A stretch of 10,037 bases of DNA from CAYNNP01 sp964398215 (GCA_964398215.1 CAYNNP010000238.1:1-10037), one strand, 5' to 3'. Shown: positions 1 through 8,333, counted from the stretch's first letter. The notes: generated from the letters alone by a model not told the origin. Program-made: numbers and translations.

Positions 1-1
1 T

Positions 2-1015
2 TTACTTCTGCAACTGCTTTGCCATTTCCTTGCCCAAGCCGAGGCCGACATTCATGTAGGTCTTTGCGTTGCCGCCGTAGTGGCCGCTTGAACCGCTGGG
101 GGCATCTAGCAGCGGCTTGCTATAGACAAAGCCGATGTTGTCACCGAGCTCGCTTTTGTATTTGCCGCTGGCGAAATTTTTCATCGCTTGCATGATCTTG
201 CCGTGGCCGGATTTGGTGTCATCCGCATCGGTTTGACCCAGTGAGGCGCAGACAAATGCAGCCTTGGGAGCATTGAAATCTTTGCGCAAAGCCTTCACCA
301 GTCTGACGAGGTTCTTTTCGTATTCAGCGGTGTGTGAAGCATTGCGCATGTCCTTGTCACCTTGCCACCAAACGATGCCGGCGACTTCGTACGATTTGGC
401 TCCTGGATAGTACTTGCCCAGATCGGCAAGAATCTTTTTGGCATTCGCGACATCATCATCGTACTGCTTGCCAGCGTACCACTGCAGACAATCCCCACCC
501 TTCACGTAGGGCACAATCGTCTTATCCTTCTTGCTCTGAAAAGTTTCTCCATAGGCAGGCTCCTCTTTTCCATTGTGGGAGTAACGAGGAGTGCCTGGAG
601 GTAGCAGGTCCCAGCCAAGACTGCGGTTGCCGATGGAACTCTTAAGAACCATGACCGGAGCTTCAATAGCGTCGCCGACTTGATGGCCGACTCCGATTTC
701 GATACCAATTTTGTTGCTGCTGATCGTCATCCAGTCGTTGCGGTAGATGCCTTTTCTGCCAGTCATCACCGATACGTTACGAACGTCCTTGCGCGTGGTC
801 CACGCGCCTGCGTCATCTGCCAGGAAGGGATATTTCTTGCCGAGTTCCGGAGTGACTTTGCCCATTTCCAGAGTGTTGGACTGGCCCATGATCAGAATGA
901 CCTGGACCGGTTTGCTCATGTCGGCGGGCGCGGTGTCAGCAGATGCCATTGCGGCCATTCCTAGAGTCATCGCTGTGAACAGACAGGCCGCTTTCGTCAA
1001 TTTGTTTCGTTTCAT
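2..1015 (-). CDS. Secreted SASA-family (sialate O-acetylesterase-like) carbohydrate esterase
   Basis: This encodes a predicted exported hydrolase of the SASA/DUF303 group, SGNH-like esterases that remove acetyl groups from sugars; the real substrate cannot be read from sequence. I start at the ATG at 1015, not the in-frame ATG at 1060, because it gives a clean signal peptide (MKRNK, hydrophobic stretch, cleavage probably after MASA, residue 26) and 337 residues. Neither start has a clear Shine-Dalgarno site. The nucleophile block GQSN is at residues 44-47 (Ser46), the family block WWQGDKD begins at 216, and a C-terminal HYGG with candidate catalytic His312 lies in the usual place near the end. 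The stop is TAA at 2-4, so the gene is complete. It is last in a row of three minus-strand genes for exported proteins, 84 bases after its neighbour. A deacetylase of a non-sialic glycan is as likely as a true sialate esterase. Confidence 0.85.
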   Translation of the reverse strand: MKRNKLTKAACLFTAMTLGMAAMASADTAPADMSKPVQVILIMGQSNTLEMGKVTPELGKKYPFLADDAGAWTTRKDVRNVSVMTGRKGIYRNDWMTISSNKIGIEIGVGHQVGDAIEAPVMVLKSSIGNRSLGWDLLPPGTPRYSHNGKEEPAYGETFQSKKDKTIVPYVKGGDCLQWYAGKQYDDDVANAKKILADLGKYYPGAKSYEVAGIVWWQGDKDMRNASHTAEYEKNLVRLVKALRKDFNAPKAAFVCASLGQTDADDTKSGHGKIMQAMKNFASGKYKSELGDNIGFVYSKPLLDAPSGSSGHYGGNAKTYMNVGLGLGKEMAKQLQK

Positions 1016-1099
1016 GATTTCGTTTTGGTACTTAGGTTGATCGTCGGTTGGTGGTTGCATGAGGCCAAAGTATTCCGCCGTGGAAAAGTTCGCAGTATT

Positions 1100-3973
1100 T
1101 TAGCTGCCTGGAGTCAGTCGGTGAGCCTTGACGGCAATGCCGCTTTGCGGAGCGTCAATACGGTAAAATTCCAGCGTGTTAGCTCCCTCGCGAAGATTGA
1201 CACGAACGGGTTTGCTGTTTTGCCAATCACCCGAAGTGTAAGGTAGGTCGATGTTGATGGCTTCCGAATCGTTGATGGAAACCATCAAGTGTTGACCATA
1301 GCCGACCGTACATACCCTGCTGGTTAATGCATAGCTGCCCGGTTTTGTGACGGTCACCGAGTACTTAGCGCTGGAAGTTTTGGACACGCCGGTAGAAACG
1401 GGATCGACCTTGGGCGACGTCTTGTAAAAATTGCCAACATGGCGATCTGCAACTCGCTCACAAACGTTGCCGTAGATGTCATGCAGTCCCCAGGGGTTGG
1501 GTTTCTTCTGGCCAACCGGATGGGACTTGAGCCCAGAATTGTCTTTGAACCATCCGTAGTCACCAAAGTTAGCGGGGTCGTTACCAAAGAACCACTGGCT
1601 GGAACTGCCGGCGCGTGCTGCGTATTCCCATTCGGCTTCAGTTGGCAGTCTGGCGCTGACACCAGTCTTGGCCGCCAGAGCAACGCAGAATCGTTCCGCA
1701 TCAGTTTCGCTGACAGTATCAACGGGAAACTTTGGATCACGATGCTTCTTGCTGCTTGGGTTTTTGCCGGTGATGTGTTCGTATTGTTCTTGAGTCACCT
1801 CGTATTTGCCAAGGTAGAAACCTTTGCTGATTGTGACTTCATGCTTGGGCTGGTTGGCAGCAATCCACTTACCAGCCTTCGCTCCTTCTCCACCCATTGT
1901 GAAGGTGCCGGGTTTGATGTGAACGAACTGCATTTTTACACCATCACCTAAATCAAGATTAATCTCGCTAGGCAGGTTGGACCGGCCAGCGGGTGGTGTG
2001 ATCGCGGCGCGAAGTCCCCAGTTGTCATAGCGACCGTAGCCAGAACTGATCAGTCGAGCGCCGGAACTGCTGTCAACTGCACTGCTTTTCCAAGTTCCAC
2101 CACGCAAGAGGGTAAGGCCTGCTGGAGAAAAGCGTGGAAGAAAAATCTGCATGCCCTGACCATGGCTTTTAGTGATTTGCACTTGGCTGCGATTGGCAGA
2201 AGTGTATGCGGCGGCCGGAATGATGATGGAACCGTCGCTGCCAACGCTGATTGTTTCTTTCTGGTTCTGCGAAGATGAATTCGAGTCGCTACTGATCGAA
2301 GAGCCATCGGCTTCGCCCAAGTTCGTGCCGAGCGCCGTCAAGGTTTGCGCATTGGACTTCGTGACAATTCGCTGCTGAACATGCAACGACAACGCATTCC
2401 AAAACTCGGGAGTGTCCTCCTGGTGCGGACCGTAGATGCGCGGTTCATCGAAAACGAGACCAATCCACTGTGCCCGTTTCACTGCGGGGTACTCAGCGCG
2501 GTTGGTTCGGGCTTGAGAAGTGGCAACGAAGTCGCGGCCGTTCTTGTAGATGCCCTTGAGAAAGCCTCCGCCCCAACCAGGTCCTAGATTCACGACCCAG
2601 CCTTTGGGAGTCCAGTGTGCGAGAGCGGCATGACCACGACTGGGGCGTGCGATGGTGGGAATGCCGAACGAACGAAGCGTGAAGCGGCCAAAGAAGGCGC
2701 GTCGACCACAAACCCCACCGTTCATAATGATGTTTTGAAAGAACTGCAGTTCGGGCCGATCGAGAGGCACGTTTTCAGAACCGTATTTGACGTCAGAAGT
2801 CACAATGCGAACGTAGCGCCAACCGTAGTCACCACGTGTTTGTTCAGGGCGAAAGTTTCGCATCATGTTGCGACCCCATCCGATGACTTCGTCCGGCTCT
2901 TCGCCGTCGACAACGAAACGCAATTCCCAAGCATTGAAATCTTTGAAGGCTGGATCCAACTCGCCGGCCATATAGGCCTTTGCATAAGTCAGGTAACGGT
3001 TGACTGGATCGACAAATTCGGGTGCCGATGAGTCTGCCACAGCGGCGCGCAGTTTGTTGGGAACCGAATGTTCAAGGGCCACAGCGAGGGCGAGTTCGTG
3101 CAGCACGCCAGCTTTGGCTTTGGGGCTGGCCTTCAGGATGTCAGTATAAATCTTCATCGCCGGGCCATATTGGGCTGGTCCCTGATCGCGGCCAATTTTG
3201 GTTCGCTCGGCGCCGTCATGCACCAGCATCTGAATCATCAAATTCTCATTGGCAAGCAGCTGTTCGACCAAAGCCTGGTGAGTGCCATCTTTTTGAGCAA
3301 AACTGGCAAGTCCAGCCGGAGTCGCATCTTGAAGAATCACAAACTTGGCGAGCTTGCCGTCGAGAGCGCCATCCATCAGAACTTCGCTCAATCCAGTTTG
3401 CTTCAAGACCTTCGCAGTGTTGGCTTGCGCTTTGGCGAGCGCGGCTGTCGCTTCTTTGATTAGTTGCGGGCCTTCAGCTTCCGATTTTTTCGCCAGCTCC
3501 AAAGCTTTTTGGCGCTCGGCGAGCGCTTCGATTCCGTCCTGTTTATTCTTCTGCCACTTGGTCAGTTCTGCTTGGAGCTTTTTGCGTTGCCCGTCGTCTT
3601 TAGCATTCTTGAGACCTTTCTGCACGCGACGGATGTTTTGCTCCGCGCCTCCGATCCATTTATTTTTGGCATGCTTTACCAGCGTCTCGGCGCCCTTCAC
3701 ACCACCTGCAATGCCCTTGCTGTAACGCTCGAATTCCTTCTGCGCTTTCGTTTCCGCTTCACGCGCCTTTTGGTAGGCGGCCTGGACGTCGGCATCAAAG
3801 CGTGACAGTGCGCCAGCCAATTCTGCCTTTAGGCTCTTGAGTTGGGTCTCATAGGCAGCTTCCAGTTTTTTTCCGGTAGTGCTTAGTTGCCCAGTTTGCG
3901 CCAAAACGCTAGGTAAAGTGAGGCATGCGGCCATCAGTACGGCGGCCAGACAAGGGACCAATTGAGTTCTCAT
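1100..3973 (-). CDS. Secreted multidomain protein: coiled coil, transglutaminase-like core, FGE/SUMF1-like segments, carbohydrate-binding-like C-terminus
   Basis: Function is unassigned. The ATG at 3973 is preferred over an in-frame TTG two codons upstream; it gives 957 residues and a signal peptide ending near SVLAQ. Numbering here counts from the TTG (subtract 2). Visible parts: Ala/Lys/Glu-rich coiled coil about 35-195; helical region about 200-345; transglutaminase-like core about 415-470 with GGVCGRRA (Cys424), GHAALAHW (His450) and NLGPGWG (Asn464 where Asp is usual); Ser/Asn-rich linker 555-575; a GSIIIPAAA...GMQIF segment 583-614; RGGTW to GLR 626-657, resembling the C-terminal end of FGE; FGE N-terminal and central part 670-860 (FTMGG, YEVTQEQY, RLPTEAEWEYAARAG, PNPWGLHDIYGNV); and a beta-rich tail 869-957 like planctomycete carbohydrate-binding modules. 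The FGE signature GNVWEW reads GNVCER and no catalytic Cys pair is seen in the RGGTW segment, so formylglycine synthesis is unlikely. It follows the thioredoxin-like gene by 161 bases. Confidence 0.85.
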   Translation of the reverse strand: MRTQLVPCLAAVLMAACLTLPSVLAQTGQLSTTGKKLEAAYETQLKSLKAELAGALSRFDADVQAAYQKAREAETKAQKEFERYSKGIAGGVKGAETLVKHAKNKWIGGAEQNIRRVQKGLKNAKDDGQRKKLQAELTKWQKNKQDGIEALAERQKALELAKKSEAEGPQLIKEATAALAKAQANTAKVLKQTGLSEVLMDGALDGKLAKFVILQDATPAGLASFAQKDGTHQALVEQLLANENLMIQMLVHDGAERTKIGRDQGPAQYGPAMKIYTDILKASPKAKAGVLHELALAVALEHSVPNKLRAAVADSSAPEFVDPVNRYLTYAKAYMAGELDPAFKDFNAWELRFVVDGEEPDEVIGWGRNMMRNFRPEQTRGDYGWRYVRIVTSDVKYGSENVPLDRPELQFFQNIIMNGGVCGRRAFFGRFTLRSFGIPTIARPSRGHAALAHWTPKGWVVNLGPGWGGGFLKGIYKNGRDFVATSQARTNRAEYPAVKRAQWIGLVFDEPRIYGPHQEDTPEFWNALSLHVQQRIVTKSNAQTLTALGTNLGEADGSSISSDSNSSSQNQKETISVGSDGSIIIPAAAYTSANRSQVQITKSHGQGMQIFLPRFSPAGLTLLRGGTWKSSAVDSSSGARLISSGYGRYDNWGLRAAITPPAGRSNLPSEINLDLGDGVKMQFVHIKPGTFTMGGEGAKAGKWIAANQPKHEVTISKGFYLGKYEVTQEQYEHITGKNPSSKKHRDPKFPVDTVSETDAERFCVALAAKTGVSARLPTEAEWEYAARAGSSSQWFFGNDPANFGDYGWFKDNSGLKSHPVGQKKPNPWGLHDIYGNVCERVADRHVGNFYKTSPKVDPVSTGVSKTSSAKYSVTVTKPGSYALTSRVCTVGYGQHLMVSINDSEAINIDLPYTSGDWQNSKPVRVNLREGANTLEFYRIDAPQSGIAVKAHRLTPGS

Positions 3974-4134
3974 AATCAATTCTCAGCTATGGCATGTTCT
4001 GCATGCCGAATGATAGTGGTGGATCCCAAGCCAATTAAAATTGCTTGTAGTTATCAGTGCAGCTTACACAAGAAGCCGCGTTGAGACTTACGGCGCATCG
4101 AGAATTACCCGAACTATTTGTCGGGCGCTGCTTT

Positions 4135-5253
4135 TTACTTAGCCTCGCGTTGCCACTTGGACAGATCTGAGAACTTTGGCATCTTGCCGTCTTTCACCGA
4201 TTTTGCAAATCGCTTGAAGGCGTTTGTGCGAGCTTCACTGGCCCGTAAAAAACTCTTGGCAACTTCCACGCCTTTCTCGGCAGTCATGGCGGCGGCTTCT
4301 TTCTCGCCGGTTCTCCATTGAAGAATGCTCAGGCATGCATAGTGGTTTGGCCCCACACTTCTTTCGCCGTCGTTGACGTATTTGGCATAGGGAGCAGTGA
4401 CGGCTTTCATGAAGTCCATTGGGTAGACGTTTTGATTGCGCCCAGCCATCCGCATCCCAGTCATCGAGACGTATGAATTTTTCGAGTTGCTGGATGGCAT
4501 TTCGTTGAACGCTTTCAGTGCCGCTGGCCAATCCTTGCGAGTTACCAGCAACTTCAGTTTCAGTGTGGACAGCTCGGGGTGGTTGGGGTCGATCGTTTCC
4601 AACTCTTTCAAATTCGCTGCCATCTTTTTTTCGTCGCCTGCGCGACGCGCCGAATCGATTTTTCGGATCAAGCCTTCTGTTTTTCCGTAGTTGTCTTGGG
4701 CAGCTTGGATCACAGCTGCCGCCTGCTTTGCACCCTCATCTCCAGAGAGGATTTGTTCGATGATGGAATTGGTCAGCCGCGAAGCTTCTGTTCCCAACAG
4801 TAGTTTTCCGTCTCGCACAATGAATGCGTATGGAATGGCGTTAGCACCAGCTGCGTCCAGCCACTCGGTTGCGAACGCTGACTTTTCGCCTGTGTAGGCG
4901 ACCGGGTAGGACATTCCCTTGCCCTTTTTCTGAACGAATTTCTCGACCGCATCCTTGCCGTCTTCCCAGCAATTCATTCCATAGACCCGCAATCCTTTGT
5001 CGTAATATCGTTCGTGAAGTTCGTTCACGTGCGGGATCAACGCGATGCAAGGGCCGCACCACGTGGCCCAGCATTCAAACATGTAGACTTTCCCAGGTTC
5101 CAAAGATTTCGGGGCCTCGCCCTGGATCCATTCAGCTGCCATCACGGACGACAGGTTGACTTTTGAACCGGGAACAAGCGTGGGCTTGGTGGTGGGCTGC
5201 TGAGCGAAAGCGGGCGCCGAAACCAACGCCAAGCAAGCAAAGATGTATTTCAC
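4135..5253 (-). CDS. Exported TlpA-like thioredoxin-fold protein with helical C-terminal region
   Basis: This is a predicted periplasmic thiol-disulfide oxidoreductase or redox-sensitive protein of the TlpA/AhpC-TSA group; its partner is unknown. I chose the GTG at 5253 because it begins a textbook signal peptide (MKYIFACLALVSAPAFAQ) and gives 372 residues. An in-frame ATG at 5349, with a weak AGG nine bases upstream, would add 32 His/Asn/Gln-rich residues in front of that signal, so the start is uncertain. From the GTG start, the active site WCGPC is at 65-69 (Cys66, Cys69) and the cis-proline loop AIPYAFIV has Pro141. The thioredoxin domain covers roughly 30-165. The remaining 200 residues are alpha-helical, repeat-like (for example LKELETIDPNHPELSTLKLK) and suggest TPR-type packing. 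TAA stop at 4135-4137. It is first of three minus-strand genes for exported proteins; the next encodes the transglutaminase/FGE-like protein, whose Cys residues are conceivable clients, by inference only. Confidence 0.85.
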   Translation of the reverse strand: MKYIFACLALVSAPAFAQQPTTKPTLVPGSKVNLSSVMAAEWIQGEAPKSLEPGKVYMFECWATWCGPCIALIPHVNELHERYYDKGLRVYGMNCWEDGKDAVEKFVQKKGKGMSYPVAYTGEKSAFATEWLDAAGANAIPYAFIVRDGKLLLGTEASRLTNSIIEQILSGDEGAKQAAAVIQAAQDNYGKTEGLIRKIDSARRAGDEKKMAANLKELETIDPNHPELSTLKLKLLVTRKDWPAALKAFNEMPSSNSKNSYVSMTGMRMAGRNQNVYPMDFMKAVTAPYAKYVNDGERSVGPNHYACLSILQWRTGEKEAAAMTAEKGVEVAKSFLRASEARTNAFKRFAKSVKDGKMPKFSDLSKWQREAK

Positions 5254-5686
5254 AACGCGTAGTCGACACGGGATCGCGGTCTTATCCAGTTGAGGTTCAA
5301 GATCGTACGACTGGTGATTGGAGTGATTAAGGATGCTAGAAACTGCCATCGTGATTTGCCTGGAACTTTGAATTGAGATTGCACAAAAATCGAGCTTTGA
5401 ATCGCAAGATGATCATGTGCAATGTAAGAGGGGCATTTTGAATTGCAATTGCATGCTTTATCCGCGTACGCCTGCGGTCACCGGATTACAGGAAAAAAGC
5501 ACTCAATCCCCGATGCTAGCATACTATGGGCGAGTTATTTTTTCATTCGGGCAAGATCGCGTGACTTGATGGTGTTTCTGGCTACCGTCTGCAACCTTTC
5601 GTTTGCTAAATAGCGATGGTGCACGGCGTCCATCATGGCGTCGTAGCAACCTTCCATTTACCGAAAGAGCGTCTGTTCGCCTGCCG
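5254..5686. promoter_or_regulatory. Divergent intergenic region with spaced direct repeats
   Basis: This separates the leftward thioredoxin-like gene from the rightward LptF/G-family gene and must hold both promoters, unless the longer starts at 5349 (minus) or a TTG at 5603 (plus) are used. I find no convincing -35/-10 pair on either strand. Visible structure: an 18-base direct repeat TTTGAATTGNNATTGCAY at 5367-5384 and 5437-5454, with starts 70 bases apart; a partial copy TTTGAATCGCAA beginning at 5397; a perfect 10-base palindrome TGCAATTGCA at 5444-5453; and a perfect palindrome ATGCTAGCAT at 5513-5522. Nothing gene-like is seen in the remainder. Confidence 0.45.
5367..5454. repeat. Pair of 18-base direct repeats, candidate regulator-binding sites
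   Basis: Copies at 5367-5384 (TTTGAATTGAGATTGCAC) and 5437-5454 (TTTGAATTGCAATTGCAT) match at 15 of 18 positions, with a weaker third copy starting at 5397. The start-to-start distance of 70 bases is close to a whole number of helical turns, which would put both on the same DNA face. They lie just upstream of the leftward gene, so an operator role is possible, but AT-rich chance similarity is not excluded. Confidence 0.35.
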
Positions 5687-6883
5687 ATGCCATCTCATCT
5701 AACGCGATACATTTTAGCCGAAATCCTCAAGATCTTTGTTGTAGCACTGTTTGTGCTAACAACTTTGATCCTGTTGATCGGTGTCGCGCGCAAATTGCTG
5801 AGTGAAGGCCTAGGACCGCTTTCGATCCTGCAGCTACTGCCTTACCTGCTGCCGATGTCATTGCAGTTTGCGTTTCCGGCAACGGCATTGTTCGCCGTTT
5901 GTTGCGTGTATGGCCGGATGTCTGCGGACGGAGAAGTATCGACGGTCAAAGCATCAGGAGTATCACCGGTTCGGTTGATGCAACCTGCGTTGATTTTTGC
6001 GGCGCTGCTCAGTCCCATTGCTGTTTACTTGTCGGATGTTTCAGTTTCGTGGGGACGCGCCGGCGTCAATCGAATCGTGATGTTGTCGATCGAAGACGTT
6101 GTGTATCGAAAATTGCGTGCCGAACATTCCTACACATCCGAACACGGTTTTTCGATTCACGTGCGCGAGATCGATGGCAAGCGACTGATGCACCCAACTG
6201 TGACGGTTCACAATCATGGTGACAACGGAGCAATGAAAGTCTCTGCTGAGGAAGGTCAGATTTCTCTCGATCCTGAAACAAGCACTTTGAAGCTGAGTTT
6301 TATCGAGACGCAAATCGAAAGCGGCGGAGCACTGCGAGCGGACTTTCCTAAAGAGACCGAATTCAAAGTCCCGCTATCTGGCGCAATGCAAGCTCGCCCA
6401 ATCAGCCATCGCAGCCCCAGCGAGCTGCCACTTCGTTACATCGGCAACGAACGGATTCAGCAGGATTCGCGAACGCACGCTGCTATCGGTGAAATGGCCG
6501 CGCACACAGGATTCTCAATCCTAACTTCGAATTCACAAGAGATTGCAAACGCTCCCGGCGAAGCTTATTCCAAGCGACTAAAGGAGAGCAAGAAACGCTT
6601 GACTCGATTGCATGTTGAACCATGGCGACGCTGGGCCGAAGGCTTTAGTTGTCTGTTTTTCGTGTTGGTGGGCGCTCCGTTGGCGATCATTGCCAAAACA
6701 AGCGACTACTGGACGACGTTCGGCTTGTGCTTTTTACCAACGCTTTTGATCTACTTTCCACTGTTCATGTTTGGCCTGGAACAAGCCAAAGATTCGATCA
6801 TTCCCCCTTATGGCGTGTGGATGTCAAACTTTCTGCTTGGGTCAATTGGGCTGTTTTTGATTGCCCGTGTCCGCCGCTATTGA
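5687..6883 (+). CDS. LptF/LptG (YjgP/YjgQ) family permease of lipopolysaccharide export
   Basis: This is an inner-membrane permease subunit which, in characterised systems, pairs with its paralogue and the LptB ATPase to lift lipopolysaccharide out of the inner membrane towards LptC/LptA. The ATG at 5687 starts right before the amphipathic N-terminus and gives 398 residues; an in-frame TTG at 5603 would add 28 polar, Arg-rich residues and is unlikely. No Shine-Dalgarno site is evident. Membrane segments are at about 14-33, 50-75, 98-117, 319-336, 343-363 and 376-394, the usual three plus three around a periplasmic beta domain (about 120-290). Family motifs are GRMSADGEVSTVKASGVSP (76-94) and EPWRRWAEGFSCLFFVLVG (311-329), the latter leading into TM4. 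Whether it is LptF or LptG cannot be decided. The usual adjacent paralogue is absent. The gene downstream, 113 bases away, makes a polysaccharide precursor, fitting an envelope role. Confidence 0.9.
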   Translation: MPSHLTRYILAEILKIFVVALFVLTTLILLIGVARKLLSEGLGPLSILQLLPYLLPMSLQFAFPATALFAVCCVYGRMSADGEVSTVKASGVSPVRLMQPALIFAALLSPIAVYLSDVSVSWGRAGVNRIVMLSIEDVVYRKLRAEHSYTSEHGFSIHVREIDGKRLMHPTVTVHNHGDNGAMKVSAEEGQISLDPETSTLKLSFIETQIESGGALRADFPKETEFKVPLSGAMQARPISHRSPSELPLRYIGNERIQQDSRTHAAIGEMAAHTGFSILTSNSQEIANAPGEAYSKRLKESKKRLTRLHVEPWRRWAEGFSCLFFVLVGAPLAIIAKTSDYWTTFGLCFLPTLLIYFPLFMFGLEQAKDSIIPPYGVWMSNFLLGSIGLFLIARVRRY

Positions 6884-6996
6884 GCCAATCTGGCACCGTA
6901 TTGCGGCAACCGCTTGACTTACAACCCACCTGATTAAACTGGTGGATCCATATTCTGGAATCCATCCAATTTTTTCAATCGAAAACAGACCCAAAC

Positions 6997-8322
6997 ATGT
7001 CGGCTCAAAGCGAAACTCTTCTTGCAGCGATCAAAGATCGTAGCTGTACCGTTGGAATCATCGGGCTCGGCTACGTCGGCTTGCCATTAATCGATGCTTT
7101 TACAAACGCTGGATTCCGATGCCTTGGATTCGATGTCGACCAATCCAAAGTCGACTCGTTGTCAGAAGGCAAGAGCTACATCAAACACATTGATAGTGCA
7201 AAAGTTAGTGGCTGGTTGTCCAAGAATCTGTTCGAAGCGACTGCGGATATGGCACGCCTGAGCGAGCCAGATATGCTTTTGATTTGTGTTCCAACGCCAT
7301 TGGATGACGCACGCGATCCAGACCTAAAGTACGTCGAAGGGACCTGCGAATTCATCCGCGAAGTTTTGCGTCCCGGCCAGATGGTGGTCCTGGAAAGCAC
7401 GACTTATCCGACGACAACGCGGGACGTGATGGTTCCAATTCTAGAGAAAAGCGGATTGGCTGCGGGCAAAGACTTTCACGTCGCCTACAGCCCTGAGCGC
7501 GAAGATCCTGGCAATCCAGATTTTTCGGCGGCCGGAATTCCTAAAGTCGTCGGCGCCATCGACGAAGACAGCTTGGCAATCGCTTGTGCACTTTACGAGT
7601 GTGCGGTCGCTGGTGTTGTCCCCGTCAGCAGTTGCGAGGTCGCGGAAGCCGCCAAGGTCTTGGAGAACATCTATCGCGCAGTCAACATCGCGTTGGTCAA
7701 CGAATTGAAAACCTTGTTTGATGATATGGATATCGACGTCTGGGAAGTCATCGATGCGGCGAAGACAAAACCGTTTGGCTTTCACGCCTTTTATCCAGGC
7801 CCTGGACTAGGCGGTCACTGCATCCCAATCGATCCATTCTATCTTTCTTGGTTGGCAAGAAAACAAGGCAACAATGCGCGGTTCATTGAACTGGCAGGCG
7901 AAGTCAACCGGGCGATGCCCCGCTATGTGATCTCTCGAACCGCCGAGTTTCTGAACGAATTTGAAAAGCCAATTCGTGGCAGCAAGATCTGTTTACTGGG
8001 CGTTGCGTACAAGAAAGATGTTGACGATCCGCGCGAGAGTCCATCGTTTGAATTGATGGAGTTATTGTTGGAATTGGGCGCTGATCTGACTTACAGCGAT
8101 CCGCATGTCGCAGCGTTACCACAGATGCGGCACCACGATTTGCCTGCGATGGAAAGCCAAGAGCTGACAGTAGAGTTTTTGAAATCTCAAGACGCTGTGT
8201 TGATCGCGACGGACCATACCGCCGTTGATTACCAAGCAATCGCCAAACACTCTGCACTGGTAATCGACACGCGAAACGCGATGTCTGAAATCGATGATCG
8301 GACCAACATTCGTAAAGCGTAA
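6997..8322 (+). CDS. wbpA: UDP-N-acetyl-D-glucosamine 6-dehydrogenase, WbpA type (nucleotide sugar dehydrogenase)
   Basis: This cytoplasmic enzyme of the UDP-glucose/GDP-mannose dehydrogenase superfamily is expected to oxidise UDP-GlcNAc (or UDP-GalNAc) to the uronic acid with two NAD+, feeding O-antigen or capsule synthesis. The 441-residue length is normal. The N-terminal Rossmann motif GLGYVGLPL has Gly23, Gly25 and Gly28, with Asp46 at the end of the second strand (GFDVD). The stretch LESTTYPTTT (132-141), then YSPEREDPGNP (164-174), is characteristic of the WbpA/TviB branch rather than UDP-glucose dehydrogenases. The catalytic-Cys block GPGLGGHCIPIDPFYL places Cys275. The C-terminal NAD-sugar domain has GVAYKKDVDDPRESPS and a YSDPHV motif. 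The start ATG has no visible Shine-Dalgarno site, in line with neighbours. It lies downstream of the LptF/G-family gene on the same strand. Substrate choice between GlcNAc and GalNAc is not resolved. Confidence 0.92.
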   Translation: MSAQSETLLAAIKDRSCTVGIIGLGYVGLPLIDAFTNAGFRCLGFDVDQSKVDSLSEGKSYIKHIDSAKVSGWLSKNLFEATADMARLSEPDMLLICVPTPLDDARDPDLKYVEGTCEFIREVLRPGQMVVLESTTYPTTTRDVMVPILEKSGLAAGKDFHVAYSPEREDPGNPDFSAAGIPKVVGAIDEDSLAIACALYECAVAGVVPVSSCEVAEAAKVLENIYRAVNIALVNELKTLFDDMDIDVWEVIDAAKTKPFGFHAFYPGPGLGGHCIPIDPFYLSWLARKQGNNARFIELAGEVNRAMPRYVISRTAEFLNEFEKPIRGSKICLLGVAYKKDVDDPRESPSFELMELLLELGADLTYSDPHVAALPQMRHHDLPAMESQELTVEFLKSQDAVLIATDHTAVDYQAIAKHSALVIDTRNAMSEIDDRTNIRKA

Positions 8323-8333
8323 AAGAACCGCTA

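Noticed and set aside
1439..1951. A 170-residue plus-strand frame opposite the FGE-like segment.
   Set aside because: It is antisense to a strongly supported domain, and its sequence is explained as the shadow of that gene.
4029..4046. AT-rich hairpin (CAATT-AA-AATTG with flanks) between the thioredoxin-like and transglutaminase-like genes.
   Set aside because: The stem is short, AT-rich and bulged, with a 2-base loop and no following T-run, so it is not a credible terminator.
5254..5349. An N-terminal extension of the thioredoxin-like protein from the ATG at 5349.
   Set aside because: It would place 32 polar residues before a clean signal peptide beginning at the GTG at 5253. It is not excluded, because a weak AGG precedes the ATG.
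6926..6945. CCACC...GGTGG stem between the permease and dehydrogenase genes.
   Set aside because: Only 5 base pairs around a 10-base loop; too weak to call a terminator or attenuator.
6914..6956. TTGACT (6914-6919) as a -35 box with TTAAAC or TATTCT downstream as -10 for the dehydrogenase gene.
   Set aside because: The spacers are about 14 and 31 bases, outside the normal range, so no promoter is called.
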